In this document: positions 49,600-58,541 of the stretch, in pieces
How positions within the stretch are numbered: the stretch's first letter is position 1
Layout: every line of letters begins with the position of its first letter
NCBI GenBank assembly: GCA_028689015.1
Contig: JAQTXC010000007.1
Coordinates: 1 to 64,000, forward strand
DNA: 64,000 bases
Direction: 5' to 3'
Source: Dechloromonas sp.
GTDB taxonomy: Bacteria; Pseudomonadota; Gammaproteobacteria; Burkholderiales; Rhodocyclaceae
The notes under the pieces: model-generated
The model's input: only the letters and a program-made list of their open reading frames with translations
Told to the model about the DNA's origin: nothing
Database searches by the model: none
Program-made: the position numbers and the translations under genes

Positions 49600-50565
49600 T
49601 CAGAGCAGTTGCGACAGACCCTTGACTTCATAACGCAGGGCACCAGTCGGGCAGACATCAACACACAAGCCGCAACGCGTGCAATCCGGCCCGAGACTCA
49701 TGCTTTCTTCACTCGCCCGGCCCTTGACCGTGACATCGAGCACATGCGGCACGAGGCAGACTTTGCGGCAATCGCCCTCGTGGAAACAATGCTCGACGTG
49801 GAAGCTGACGCGAAGTGGCGACAGGGTGCCGACCGCACCGTAAGTCAGACCGATCGGGCAGACGTAGCGGCACCAGGCACGGCGCGAATAGACAATTTCG
49901 AACACCAGTAGCAAGCCAACCCAGCCCAGCGCCAGGCTAGGCCCATAGATCAGGGCGCGCGAGAGGATGCCAGTCGGCGACAGGGTTTCGAACACTGTGT
50001 AGCCGGTGACGATGGCGAGCAGCGCAAAGAGCAGCCAGAACACGGTGCGCGTGCCGCGGTGGAACTCATGGTCAGTAATCAGCTTCTTCCCGACCAGCTT
50101 GATATGCAGCGCTTCGGCCCATTCGGCAAGCAGGTGGTAAGGGCAGACCCAGGAACAGAAGGTCCGGCCGCCGAGCAGCACCCAGATCAGGAAGACCGTG
50201 AAGGTGCCGATGAACAGGTTCACGATGATGTGCTTGTGGGCCAGCATCACCTGCAGCGCCGAATTGAGATCAATCAGGTGGAAACCGACAAAGCGCGAGG
50301 CGGTCAGCGCCCCTTCGAGAATCTGGATGTCGAGCCAGAAACTGAAGACAAACAGCAAGTTTACCGCCAGCAGAACCGCCCAGCGGCGGTTGCGCCATTT
50401 GTGACTGACCAGGTGGTGGTCGCGGGCATGCATCTTTTCCTTGATGTAGCGATCCTTGTCCTCGTACTTGAGAAACATGATCTTCTGAACCTTTTCAGAA
50501 ACCACGGCGGGCTTTTTCGGTGCAGCACCGAGCATACCCATGAACAGGTCAGTGAAGCGGCTCAT
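49600..50565 (-). CDS. nosH: NosH (NapH-like) membrane ferredoxin
   Basis: TM segments, TFCSWVCPYHLLAEW, RRAWCRYVCPIGL, CTRCGLCVDVCPTGAL. Confidence 0.88.
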   Translation of the reverse strand: MSRFTDLFMGMLGAAPKKPAVVSEKVQKIMFLKYEDKDRYIKEKMHARDHHLVSHKWRNRRWAVLLAVNLLFVFSFWLDIQILEGALTASRFVGFHLIDLNSALQVMLAHKHIIVNLFIGTFTVFLIWVLLGGRTFCSWVCPYHLLAEWAEALHIKLVGKKLITDHEFHRGTRTVFWLLFALLAIVTGYTVFETLSPTGILSRALIYGPSLALGWVGLLLVFEIVYSRRAWCRYVCPIGLTYGAVGTLSPLRVSFHVEHCFHEGDCRKVCLVPHVLDVTVKGRASEESMSLGPDCTRCGLCVDVCPTGALRYEVKGLSQLL

Positions 50566-51416
50566 GTTAGCTCCCCTTTCCAGGTCGCCTGGGCATCAAT
50601 CACAATGGCTGCCGGCTCAGACGGACAAACCATTTCGCAGACACCACAGCCGACACAAGGCTCAAGGACAACCGGCATCATGCGGGTCGAGCCGTCGGCC
50701 GACTTGAGTTGGCGCAATTCAATGGCGCCCTTGACCGGGCACTCACGCACGCACAGGTCGCACAGCGGCAGGTCGTAGGGATGCTCGGCGATCGGTATCG
50801 GTTTCCAACGGTCGACGTCCATGTAACGCATTTTTCCGTCAAAGCCGGCACCGCGCGCCTGCCCCTTGAAACCTTTACCCTGCACTGCAAGGCATGCGGA
50901 GGGCTGGGCCAGTCGTGCAATACCAATACGTTCCTTGAGATTGAGCGTCGGCTCGGGATCGTTTTCCTTGGCCTTGAGAATAGGCGCCTCAGCGAGCAAG
51001 GCACCCTCGCGGATATTCAGTGAAGGTGGCTTCTTGTAGGTCAGTGAGCCGGTTGGACAGGCCAGGATGCACTGCACGGCATCGCAGGAGAAATCACAAG
51101 CCTGCTCACGCGGGTCGATATAAGGCACGCCAAGACCAAAGCCATCATCAATATCGCCAAGCTTGATAGCCTGCACCGGGCAGACCTGGACACACTGTCC
51201 GCATTTGATGCACGAGGACAGGAAATCTGATTCGTTGAGCGCGCCGGGCGGGCGCAGACGGTGCGGTGAGGCGTTCAGCACCGGAATGTAGCCGAGCAGC
51301 GAAAGGCCAACGACACCGCCGACCAGGCCGACCGACTGAAGAAATTTGCGCCGCGCCTTGGCAGCTTTTTCCAGCGACATCGCCGGCTTTTTCGATTTCT
51401 CGACAGGAACATTCAT
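50562..51416 (-). CDS. nosG: NosG (NapG-like) polyferredoxin
   Basis: CIKCGQCVQVCPVQAI, CDLCVRECPVKGAI, CVGCGVCEMVCP; N-terminal TM. Confidence 0.88.
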   Translation of the reverse strand: MNVPVEKSKKPAMSLEKAAKARRKFLQSVGLVGGVVGLSLLGYIPVLNASPHRLRPPGALNESDFLSSCIKCGQCVQVCPVQAIKLGDIDDGFGLGVPYIDPREQACDFSCDAVQCILACPTGSLTYKKPPSLNIREGALLAEAPILKAKENDPEPTLNLKERIGIARLAQPSACLAVQGKGFKGQARGAGFDGKMRYMDVDRWKPIPIAEHPYDLPLCDLCVRECPVKGAIELRQLKSADGSTRMMPVVLEPCVGCGVCEMVCPSEPAAIVIDAQATWKGELT

Positions 51417-52777
51417 GACAGGGCCGGCCGTGCGGGCTTGATGAAGCGGGGCTTTTCGTCGCGCAGGATCAGGTCGGGGGTTGAGAAGGGGGCTAGGCGC
51501 TCAAGAAAATCGAGCAGTTCCATGACCGGCGAACTACGGAAAAAACGGGCAATCGGCAGTTCCATCCATATTTGGTCAGCGTAGGCGTAGAGATCGTGTT
51601 TCTGGTCCCCGTAACCGTTGCCATCGCGGTCGAAACCCTGGTAGTCGTCCCAGTAATTGCCCTGCCAGAAATTACGCGCATTATTGTTGTTGTCGCCGCG
51701 GCCACCGTAACTGACCTGGGTCAGGTTACCCTCGAAGACGTTGTCGATGACATTGTTACCTCCCGTCTCACTGTTGAACTGAATGCCAATCCCGTTGTAG
51801 GCAAAACGGTTATGTCGGAACTCAATACTACTATCGGGCTGAAAAGGCGACAGATCTGAACCAACACCGACGCCGCAGTAGATGATTTCGTTGTTCTCGA
51901 CCAGCGTACCGGAGGCTTCTTTGAAGCCGAAGCCCATGCCGGTCGCGCCTGTGGCGTGCGAAATTACGTTGTTACGAGCAACGCCGCCCTCGGTGTACAT
52001 GAAGTAGACGCCGACCGCGTTGTCGTAGAAACGGTTGTTCTCTACCACGTTGTCGTTGGCGAACATGAAATGCAGCGAGTAGCGGCTGCGCCGACCGAGA
52101 TTGCCGCGAAAGATGTTGCGGTGCGAATACCAAGCGACCATGTCGCGCGAATCGATAACTTCATTGCCTTCGACCAGATTGTCGTTGCTGTACCACAGGC
52201 GCAGGCCGTCACCACGCACACCAAGTTCGCGGTCCTTGGATCGCACCTTGTTGTTGCGTACGACGCTGTTGCTCGACTGCTTAAGATCGATGCCAAACAA
52301 ACAGTTGTCGACAACATTGCCTTCAATGACATTACGGTTACCACGCACATCAAGGCAGGAATCATCTGTATCGTGCGAGTCACCAGAACCGGTCAGGCGT
52401 AGGCCGCGGATGACCGAGTCACCAGCATTGAGCACCATGACCGTACCGCGGTCGCCAGCGTCGATAGTGACCTGGCCGCCGCCCTCGATGGTCAGCGGCT
52501 TGTCGATGACGACCGGCCCAGCATAGACGCCGGGTGCTGGCTTGATCACCGCCCCCGGTGCTGCTTGGTCGACCAGCGTCTGGAAGGGCTTCAGGCCATG
52601 TACGCGCTTGTCGCGCTGCATCAGCATGTAGGTCGGCTTCGGGCGATCGATACCGACCCGAGGTGCGGTGCTCAGGTCTGCAGTAGCGCCCAGTTGCTGC
52701 TCGGTCTTGCCGATCGGAATGACCAGCAGCATAGCGGCGGCCAGTCCGACCCGGCCCAGTGTGCTCAGGTGCCGCAT
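51413..52777 (-). CDS. nosD: NosD periplasmic beta-helix copper-processing protein
   Basis: GVYAGPVVIDKPLTIEGGGQVTIDAG, NVIEGNVVDNCLFGIDLKQSSNSVVRNN, MYTEGGVARNNVISHATGATGMGFGFKEASG. Confidence 0.93.
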   Translation of the reverse strand: MRHLSTLGRVGLAAAMLLVIPIGKTEQQLGATADLSTAPRVGIDRPKPTYMLMQRDKRVHGLKPFQTLVDQAAPGAVIKPAPGVYAGPVVIDKPLTIEGGGQVTIDAGDRGTVMVLNAGDSVIRGLRLTGSGDSHDTDDSCLDVRGNRNVIEGNVVDNCLFGIDLKQSSNSVVRNNKVRSKDRELGVRGDGLRLWYSNDNLVEGNEVIDSRDMVAWYSHRNIFRGNLGRRSRYSLHFMFANDNVVENNRFYDNAVGVYFMYTEGGVARNNVISHATGATGMGFGFKEASGTLVENNEIIYCGVGVGSDLSPFQPDSSIEFRHNRFAYNGIGIQFNSETGGNNVIDNVFEGNLTQVSYGGRGDNNNNARNFWQGNYWDDYQGFDRDGNGYGDQKHDLYAYADQIWMELPIARFFRSSPVMELLDFLERLAPFSTPDLILRDEKPRFIKPARPALS

Positions 52778-52781
52778 GACA

Positions 52782-53759
52782 CTACTCAGCCAGGCCTTCG
52801 CGCAACTGCTTGCGCCGGATCAGCAAGGCCAGCATCAGGCTGGCGAAGATGATGACGAGTAGGCCATAGCCCCAGTACGGATAGGAGAAGGTTGAAAATT
52901 GTGCAACCTTGCCTTCACCGAACACAGTGGGCATGAAGGGCTTGACCGTGAAGGCACCCCACGGATGCATGTTGTGGCCGAAGAACCACAGCCAGCCAGC
53001 GTAGGTGATCACGAAGAAGACCGGTAGCAGCGCCGGGACCAGCGCCAGCAGCAACTGGAAGGGACGAATTTTCGCAGTGCCGGCAATCACGACACCCATC
53101 ACCGCAAGCAGCCCGAAGATGACGAGTTGCGATACCTGGCGCACGTTGTCACCCCATTGCTGGATGCGATCCATGTCCTTAAAGAACGTGCCGGATTCAC
53201 GCATGTAATCCTGGACATGGCTTTCAAGATGGCCAAGCACGAACTGGTCGACAATCATCCAGGCGGCGACGGCGGCGAAGCCGGCGGTCAACACGATCAG
53301 ACGCGGTTTTTTCCTGGGCAGAGCGAAGGCTGCCATCATCACCGCGAAGAAGCCGAAGAAAAACTTGGCGAGCGGCTTTTCGACCGGCGCCCCGGTGGCG
53401 ATCGGGAACATGCCGACATAGTGATTGATGGTGTTCATCTCATGCACACAGTCGAGGCCTTCGGCCCCCTTGTCGACATTCTTCGCGGCATCAGTGATCG
53501 GGTTGTAGCGTTCATCCTCGGCGGCGAGATCCTTCTGAATGATTTCGCCGGCCATGCGCGTACCCTTGCCGGCAGCCTTGCAGCCGTTATAGACACCGTC
53601 GAAATGGAAATGGATGCGGATGCCGTCCGGGAAAGCATCGGGCGGATAGTTCGGGGCGGTCAGCGAGACCCACCAGATCGGTGCGAAATAGGCGGCGACC
53701 AGCGCGACCAGCGCAATGAAGGTCAGCCCACCAACGATTTTGTTCTGTTTTTCCATCAT
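52782..53759 (-). CDS. nosB: NosB-like integral membrane protein of clade II nos cluster
   Basis: MMEKQNKIVGGLTFIALVALVAAYFAPIWWVSLTAPNYPPDAFPDGIRIHFHFDGVYNGC...; multi-TM, between cytochrome and nosD. Confidence 0.82.
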   Translation of the reverse strand: MMEKQNKIVGGLTFIALVALVAAYFAPIWWVSLTAPNYPPDAFPDGIRIHFHFDGVYNGCKAAGKGTRMAGEIIQKDLAAEDERYNPITDAAKNVDKGAEGLDCVHEMNTINHYVGMFPIATGAPVEKPLAKFFFGFFAVMMAAFALPRKKPRLIVLTAGFAAVAAWMIVDQFVLGHLESHVQDYMRESGTFFKDMDRIQQWGDNVRQVSQLVIFGLLAVMGVVIAGTAKIRPFQLLLALVPALLPVFFVITYAGWLWFFGHNMHPWGAFTVKPFMPTVFGEGKVAQFSTFSYPYWGYGLLVIIFASLMLALLIRRKQLREGLAE

Positions 53760-53847
53760 GCCACTCTCTGTTCCTTTGACTCCCGCATTTTGTGCGAGAG
53801 AAACGCTGCCCACCTCAGGCGGGCAGCGGGCAAAACAATGACTGCTC

Positions 53848-54573
53848 TTATTTCTTTTTGCCGGCCTTCGGCTTGCACATATTACCCGGCATCACCAGGC
53901 TCGACTGGTAGGCGGAAATCGCCACCAGTTGCTCGTTCGTATAAGGCTTGATGACCTTGACCATGTCCGGGTTGGCGTTGCGGCGATGGCCGTCGCGAAT
54001 CTCGGTCATCTGGCGCAACAGATACTTATAGTGCTGGCCGGCGATTACCGGATAGAACTTGGTCTTGTCGCCCTCGCCGTTCTTGCCGTGGCACTCGAGG
54101 CACTGCTTTTCGTACAGTTCCTTACCCTTGGCAACCTGGATCGCGGCATCCGGACCTTCATACTTGCCATGGTCGCTAGGAATGCACAGCTTCTCGATAT
54201 AGGCCGAGACGTCGGCCAGTTCCTGCGGATCGGTCAGCGTTGCGGCGAAGGGGTACATCGTCGGGTTGTCGCGCAGGCCGGCGCGGATGTCGGCCATTTG
54301 CTTGATCAGCACGGTGGTGTGCTGTCCAGCGAGCTGAGGGAAGGTGCCGTCCGGACGTCCGGCGCCGGAGGGCAGGTGGCAGGCACCGCAAACCTCGTAA
54401 GCTTCCTCGCCGTTCTTGATGTCGCCCTTGAGCTTCAGCGCTTCGATTTTTTCGCCTTCCTGGGCATTCCACTGGTAGCTCTTACCCTCGATACCCTCCT
54501 TCTTCGGAGCCGGTGGACCGGCCAAGGCGACACCTGCACTGAGCAGGCCAATCAGTAACAGTGATGCTTTCAT
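53848..54573 (-). CDS. Diheme c-type cytochrome (nosC2-type)
   Basis: Signal peptide, CGACH and CLECH heme motifs. Confidence 0.9.
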   Translation of the reverse strand: MKASLLLIGLLSAGVALAGPPAPKKEGIEGKSYQWNAQEGEKIEALKLKGDIKNGEEAYEVCGACHLPSGAGRPDGTFPQLAGQHTTVLIKQMADIRAGLRDNPTMYPFAATLTDPQELADVSAYIEKLCIPSDHGKYEGPDAAIQVAKGKELYEKQCLECHGKNGEGDKTKFYPVIAGQHYKYLLRQMTEIRDGHRRNANPDMVKVIKPYTNEQLVAISAYQSSLVMPGNMCKPKAGKKK

Positions 54574-54642
54574 TTTCGATCTCCTCGATGGTGTATTGTT
54601 CGAAATGCCTGACCATTGTCGGCAGTCGAAAACCCGGATGCC

Positions 54643-54656
54643 TTGATACGTATCAG
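54643..54656. promoter_or_regulatory. FNR/DNR-type box upstream of nosC2-nosBDGHFLY operon
   Basis: TTGATACGTATCAG, 9/10 to TTGAT-N4-ATCAA, centre about 76 bp before the cytochrome ATG. Confidence 0.6.
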
Positions 54657-54677
54657 TTTCCGGGAACAGGGAACGAT

Positions 54678-54986
54678 CTATTTCAGTTTAGAGAGGAATA
54701 CTGAAATCGCCTTCATTTCCTCATCACTCACCAGATGCATGACACCCTTCATGGCGGCCGTCTGGCCGTTGTTACGTGCACCACTCTTGATATCTTTCAT
54801 CTGCTGTTCGGCATAGGCCGCATTCTGGCCGGCAAGCTTCGGGTAATTCGGCATCAGCGGCTTGTCACCCTTCGGCCCGTGGCAGGCATTGCAGGTTTTT
54901 TCGGCATACAACGCGGCGCCATCCGGGGCCGCAATCACTGGGCTGGCAACAAGGCCAGCAGCAAGCAGTGCAATAACAAGTTTCAT
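54678..54986 (-). CDS. Monoheme c-type cytochrome (nosC1-type)
   Basis: MKLVIALLAAGLVASPVIAAPDGAALYAEKTCNACHGPKGDKPLMPNYPKLAGQN. Confidence 0.92.
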   Translation of the reverse strand: MKLVIALLAAGLVASPVIAAPDGAALYAEKTCNACHGPKGDKPLMPNYPKLAGQNAAYAEQQMKDIKSGARNNGQTAAMKGVMHLVSDEEMKAISVFLSKLK

Positions 54987-55068
54987 CTATTTCCCCTAAA
55001 TCCGGAAACAGGGGGAAGTGCTCACCACCCCCTGTGGTCAGCCTCAATTAAGGATCGAGGCATCCAAT

Positions 55069-57360
55069 TTACTTGACCTTCTTGGCGCCATTCTGCTCAA
55101 GATAAGTCTTGGCGCGCAGACCGATGTCAGCGGCCTTGACCTGGTATTGCCAGACTTGTTCGGCCCACAGGTTGGCCTGGTCCCAATCCTTCTTGGCAGC
55201 AGCGGCTTCGTGCTTAGCCTTGGCATCCTTGGTCTTGTTGAGCTGGTCGGTTGCATCTTCGACCATGTTCACCACGTCCGGGAAGTCCTTATAGTTGGTG
55301 CTGAGGATGTAGCCAACCACAGAATCAATGATGGCTTGCGTATCGACCACCTTCTTCACCGTCGCCTTGTAGTCGGTTTCGGTATAGCTGGCCTTGACCT
55401 CGACCGTCTTGCCCGGCTTCCAGCCCTTCGGCTTGACCAGCAGGTAACCCTGCATTTCAAGGTGCAGCGCCGAACAGAATTCCGTGCAGTAGTACGGATA
55501 GACACCTTCCTTGTCGGCCTTGAACTTGACGGTGACAGTCTTGCCCGGCTCAATCGAGGCATGCACGTTATAGGTCGACACCGCAAACCCGTGCGTTTCA
55601 TCCTGGGCCCGTTCGAGGTTGGTCAGGTGGATGGTAATTTCGTCACCCACTTCAGCCTCAATGGTTTCCGGTGTGATGTGCGAACGGATCAACGTACCGA
55701 AGACTTCGATCTTGTTGCCCTTCTTGACGATTTTTTCCTCGCCGGCACGAACTGCACCCGGATTCGGCTTGTCGGTACGGGAATCCGTTCCCACCTTGTA
55801 ACGTACGCCCGGCTTCAGTTTGGAGGCTTCAATGGCAACCACGTAGTGCGGCTCGCCGAGCGGAATCGGCATGTCGTACAAGAGTTGCATCTTGTCGTTC
55901 GAGATGTCGATCAGCTGGTGATTTTGCGGATGCAGCGGGCCGACCGGGTTGAAACGGTCGATCGACAGCTTGTTGAGCGCAACCAGGTAACGACCCTTCG
56001 GATCGGCCGAATCACCTTCCATGGTCATCAGGTGACCGATGTTGTAGTGCACGGAGATCTTGTCGAGCACTTTGCCGTCACAGTGATTCCATTTGACGAC
56101 CTGCGAATCGACATACAGCGAGGTGTAGGCGATACAGGGCTTGGAATCGTACTGGGTGTGCAAGGGACCGAGGCCGAGCTGAACCTGGGTGTGCAGTGCA
56201 TCCTTCATGCCGATGACCGGAATGCCGTACGGGTCCTTGGATTCGAACTTGCCGGCCTTGATGGCGGCCTGGATCTTCTCGAAGGAATAGACGGATACGT
56301 GGGTATCGAGCTTGCCAGCGACGGTCAGGAACTTGCCATCCGGGGTGACATCGACGCCGTGCGGCGACTTCGGTTCCGGAACCAGGAAGAGGATGCCTTC
56401 CTTGATAGCCGTTTCCATCATCAGGACCTTGTGGCCATTGATGGTTTTTGCCTTACCGGCAGCAACCAGTTCGGCTGCTTTTTTCCAGTTGATCACGTGC
56501 AGGTAGTCGGTGTCCTTGGCGGAACAGCCGGCTTCATACGGTGGACGACCCTTTTCGATGCCGCCGACGTAACGCTCGGAACAGAAGGAGTTGGTAAACG
56601 ACCAGCCGTCGGATGGGCCCTTGCCGGCATCCGACAAATCCTGCGAGTACGGCGGCAGTTCGAGCGAAAAGGACTGCTTCGGATCGATGCGGCCTTCCTT
56701 GCGGTCGAACTTCCAGTAGGTGATGCCGCCGCGATACTTCTCGTTGAACTCTTCGAGCGGGTAGAACTTCTTGTTCTCGAGCGGCGAAGCGTACTGGGCG
56801 GCTTCGATGATGTAGTCGGTGTTCGGTGTGACGAAGGCGCCGCCGTGTTCCGACTTAAAGATCGGGTTGACCACGATCTGCTTGGTTTCGAAGTCGCGCA
56901 GATCGATCACGGCGAGGCGCGGATTGGCCTTATCGTTGATGAACAGGAACTGGCCGTCGTACTTGCCCTGGGTTTCTGAAATGGCCGGGTGGTGCGTGTC
57001 GCCCCAGTTAATTTCCTTGCCGTCGATGTTGCCCTGGCGCAGGACGCGCTTGGATTCTTCATCGAAACCGTAGCCCTGCCAGGGTTCCGGCGTGAACACA
57101 CCAATGTATTTAAGGATGCGCATCGACGGAATGCCGTAGACGATGACCTGGCCGGACTGGCCGCCCGAACTGAAGGCGACGAAGTCATCACGCTTGCCGG
57201 TCGGGACATAGGTCTTGGATGCAGCCAGCAGATCCTGCTGACTGAGGTTGCGACGTTTCATCACGTCCTGTAGCGACTCGGCGGCCCAGGCGCTTGCGGC
57301 GCTGAGCCCGATCCCGGCTGCAATGAGCAGCACGCTGGATTTGACTGCAATTTTTTGCAT
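55069..57360 (-). CDS. nosZ: Nitrous oxide reductase, clade II (Sec-dependent)
   Basis: MQKIAVKSSVLLIAAGIGLSAASAWAAESLQ (Sec-like, no twin Arg), H-rich CuZ domain motifs, CuA motif CTEFCSALHLEMQGYLL; RBS GGGAG before ATG at 57360. Confidence 0.95.
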   Translation of the reverse strand: MQKIAVKSSVLLIAAGIGLSAASAWAAESLQDVMKRRNLSQQDLLAASKTYVPTGKRDDFVAFSSGGQSGQVIVYGIPSMRILKYIGVFTPEPWQGYGFDEESKRVLRQGNIDGKEINWGDTHHPAISETQGKYDGQFLFINDKANPRLAVIDLRDFETKQIVVNPIFKSEHGGAFVTPNTDYIIEAAQYASPLENKKFYPLEEFNEKYRGGITYWKFDRKEGRIDPKQSFSLELPPYSQDLSDAGKGPSDGWSFTNSFCSERYVGGIEKGRPPYEAGCSAKDTDYLHVINWKKAAELVAAGKAKTINGHKVLMMETAIKEGILFLVPEPKSPHGVDVTPDGKFLTVAGKLDTHVSVYSFEKIQAAIKAGKFESKDPYGIPVIGMKDALHTQVQLGLGPLHTQYDSKPCIAYTSLYVDSQVVKWNHCDGKVLDKISVHYNIGHLMTMEGDSADPKGRYLVALNKLSIDRFNPVGPLHPQNHQLIDISNDKMQLLYDMPIPLGEPHYVVAIEASKLKPGVRYKVGTDSRTDKPNPGAVRAGEEKIVKKGNKIEVFGTLIRSHITPETIEAEVGDEITIHLTNLERAQDETHGFAVSTYNVHASIEPGKTVTVKFKADKEGVYPYYCTEFCSALHLEMQGYLLVKPKGWKPGKTVEVKASYTETDYKATVKKVVDTQAIIDSVVGYILSTNYKDFPDVVNMVEDATDQLNKTKDAKAKHEAAAAKKDWDQANLWAEQVWQYQVKAADIGLRAKTYLEQNGAKKVK

Positions 57361-57413
57361 TTGAATATCTCCCAACAAAACAGAAGTAATACGGCCTGCC
57401 CCCATCGTCGCCT

Positions 57414-57444
57414 GCGACCAGATGCCGCAGCGACAATTTGTCGC
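57414..57444 (-). promoter_or_regulatory. Tandem RegA/PrrA-type boxes upstream of nosZ
   Basis: GCGACCAGATGCCGC (57414-57428) and GCGACAATTTGTCGC (57430-57444), both GCGAC-N5-GNCGC. Confidence 0.5.
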
Positions 57445-57472
57445 ACTGTAAACCAGGCCGATTTTTAAAAAA

Positions 57473-57486
57473 TTGATCTCTGTTAA
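57473..57486 (-). promoter_or_regulatory. FNR/DNR-like box upstream of nosZ
   Basis: TTGATCTCTGTTAA (reverse TTAACAGAGATCAA), 8/10 to TTGAT-N4-ATCAA; TACAGT -10-like hexamer at 57445-57450. Confidence 0.5.
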
Positions 57487-57586
57487 TCCCAATCCGGTAA
57501 TTGTGAGGAAAATGTAGAGATGCCTTTTGGCGCCGCGATCCGGGTGCCCCGGAACAGCCAAAACTCTCATTCAGAAAGGATCTTCC

Positions 57587-58042
57587 ATGCGCCATCCCGT
57601 TTTTTTCGCCGCCAGCCTGCTTTTCTCGGGCGGCTTGTTTGCCGCTGCCGCCGACCAGGTCGAAATTCATCAACCTTACGTCCGGCTCGCCCCGCCCAAT
57701 GCACCGGCTGCCGGTGCCTTCATGGTGATCAGGAATACCGGCAGCAAAGACGTCAAAGTCGTCAAGGCCGACAATCCGGCAAGCCGGTTAACTGAACTGC
57801 ACACACATCTAAACGAGGCCGGTGTCATGAAAATGCGCCAGGTGCCAGCCATCGAGATCAAGGCCGGTGGCGAAACCCAGCTCCAGCCGGGCGGCCTGCA
57901 CATCATGCTGATCGAGCTCAAGGCACCAATGCAGGAAGGCGACAACATAGCAATCACCCTTGGCTTCGACGACGGCAGCAGCAAGCAGGTCGACGCCAAG
58001 GTCATTCGCCCTCTGCCGACCGGCATGCGGATGCAGCACTGA
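57587..58042 (+). CDS. PCu(A)C-family periplasmic copper chaperone
   Basis: Signal peptide; YVRLAPPNAPAAGAFMVIRN, TELHTHLNEAGVMKMRQV, LQPGGLHIMLIEL (HxnMx..HxM). Confidence 0.92.
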   Translation: MRHPVFFAASLLFSGGLFAAAADQVEIHQPYVRLAPPNAPAAGAFMVIRNTGSKDVKVVKADNPASRLTELHTHLNEAGVMKMRQVPAIEIKAGGETQLQPGGLHIMLIELKAPMQEGDNIAITLGFDDGSSKQVDAKVIRPLPTGMRMQH

Positions 58043-58113
58043 ACCCGAATTTTTGCGCGTTTCCAGGCGGTCGACCGCCTGGAAACGCGACTTTTCCGCC
58101 GCCAAGCCTACAC

Positions 58114-58449
58114 ATGAAAACACTGCTCACAACCCTGCTTGCACTGCTCTGCATGGCCTCCGCCCAGGCCGAACACGCCCACGGCAAGATCGACGACAGC
58201 CTGCCCGATGCCGAGCGTATCCGTTTCTGCGAGCGGATGCGCGACCAGGCATTGCAGGCTTTCTACGACCGCGAGCATGGTCGACCGATGAAACTATTTG
58301 ACGAAGACGGCAGCCACGGCCCGCGCATCGCCAATCAGATTACCCGCCGCATTTACGCCGAACCACAGATCGCCGCCCGCCGCCATGCCGAGACCTTCGG
58401 TCGCGCCACCTGCAACGAAATGATGGGGGCTGCGCCAGACAGCGACTGA
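58114..58449 (+). CDS. Hypothetical exported protein
   Basis: MKTLLTTLLALLCMASAQAEHAHG signal; two Cys in mature part. Confidence 0.7.
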   Translation: MKTLLTTLLALLCMASAQAEHAHGKIDDSLPDAERIRFCERMRDQALQAFYDREHGRPMKLFDEDGSHGPRIANQITRRIYAEPQIAARRHAETFGRATCNEMMGAAPDSD

Positions 58450-58467
58450 TGCAAGTCGCACGCCAAA

Positions 58468-58481
58468 TTGATCAAGATCAT
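58468..58481 (+). promoter_or_regulatory. FNR/DNR-type box
   Basis: TTGATCAAGATCAT, 9/10 to TTGAT-N4-ATCAA, 61-74 bp before the ATG at 58542. Confidence 0.55.
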
Positions 58482-58541
58482 TTTTGTCGACCGCCGGGCG
58501 CGAAAGAATGGCGACTCCTTGCTCCCGGACGCAAAATCATC

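Noticed and set aside
55018-56979. 653-aa plus-strand ORF
   Set aside because: Antisense to nosZ; typical GC-rich shadow ORF
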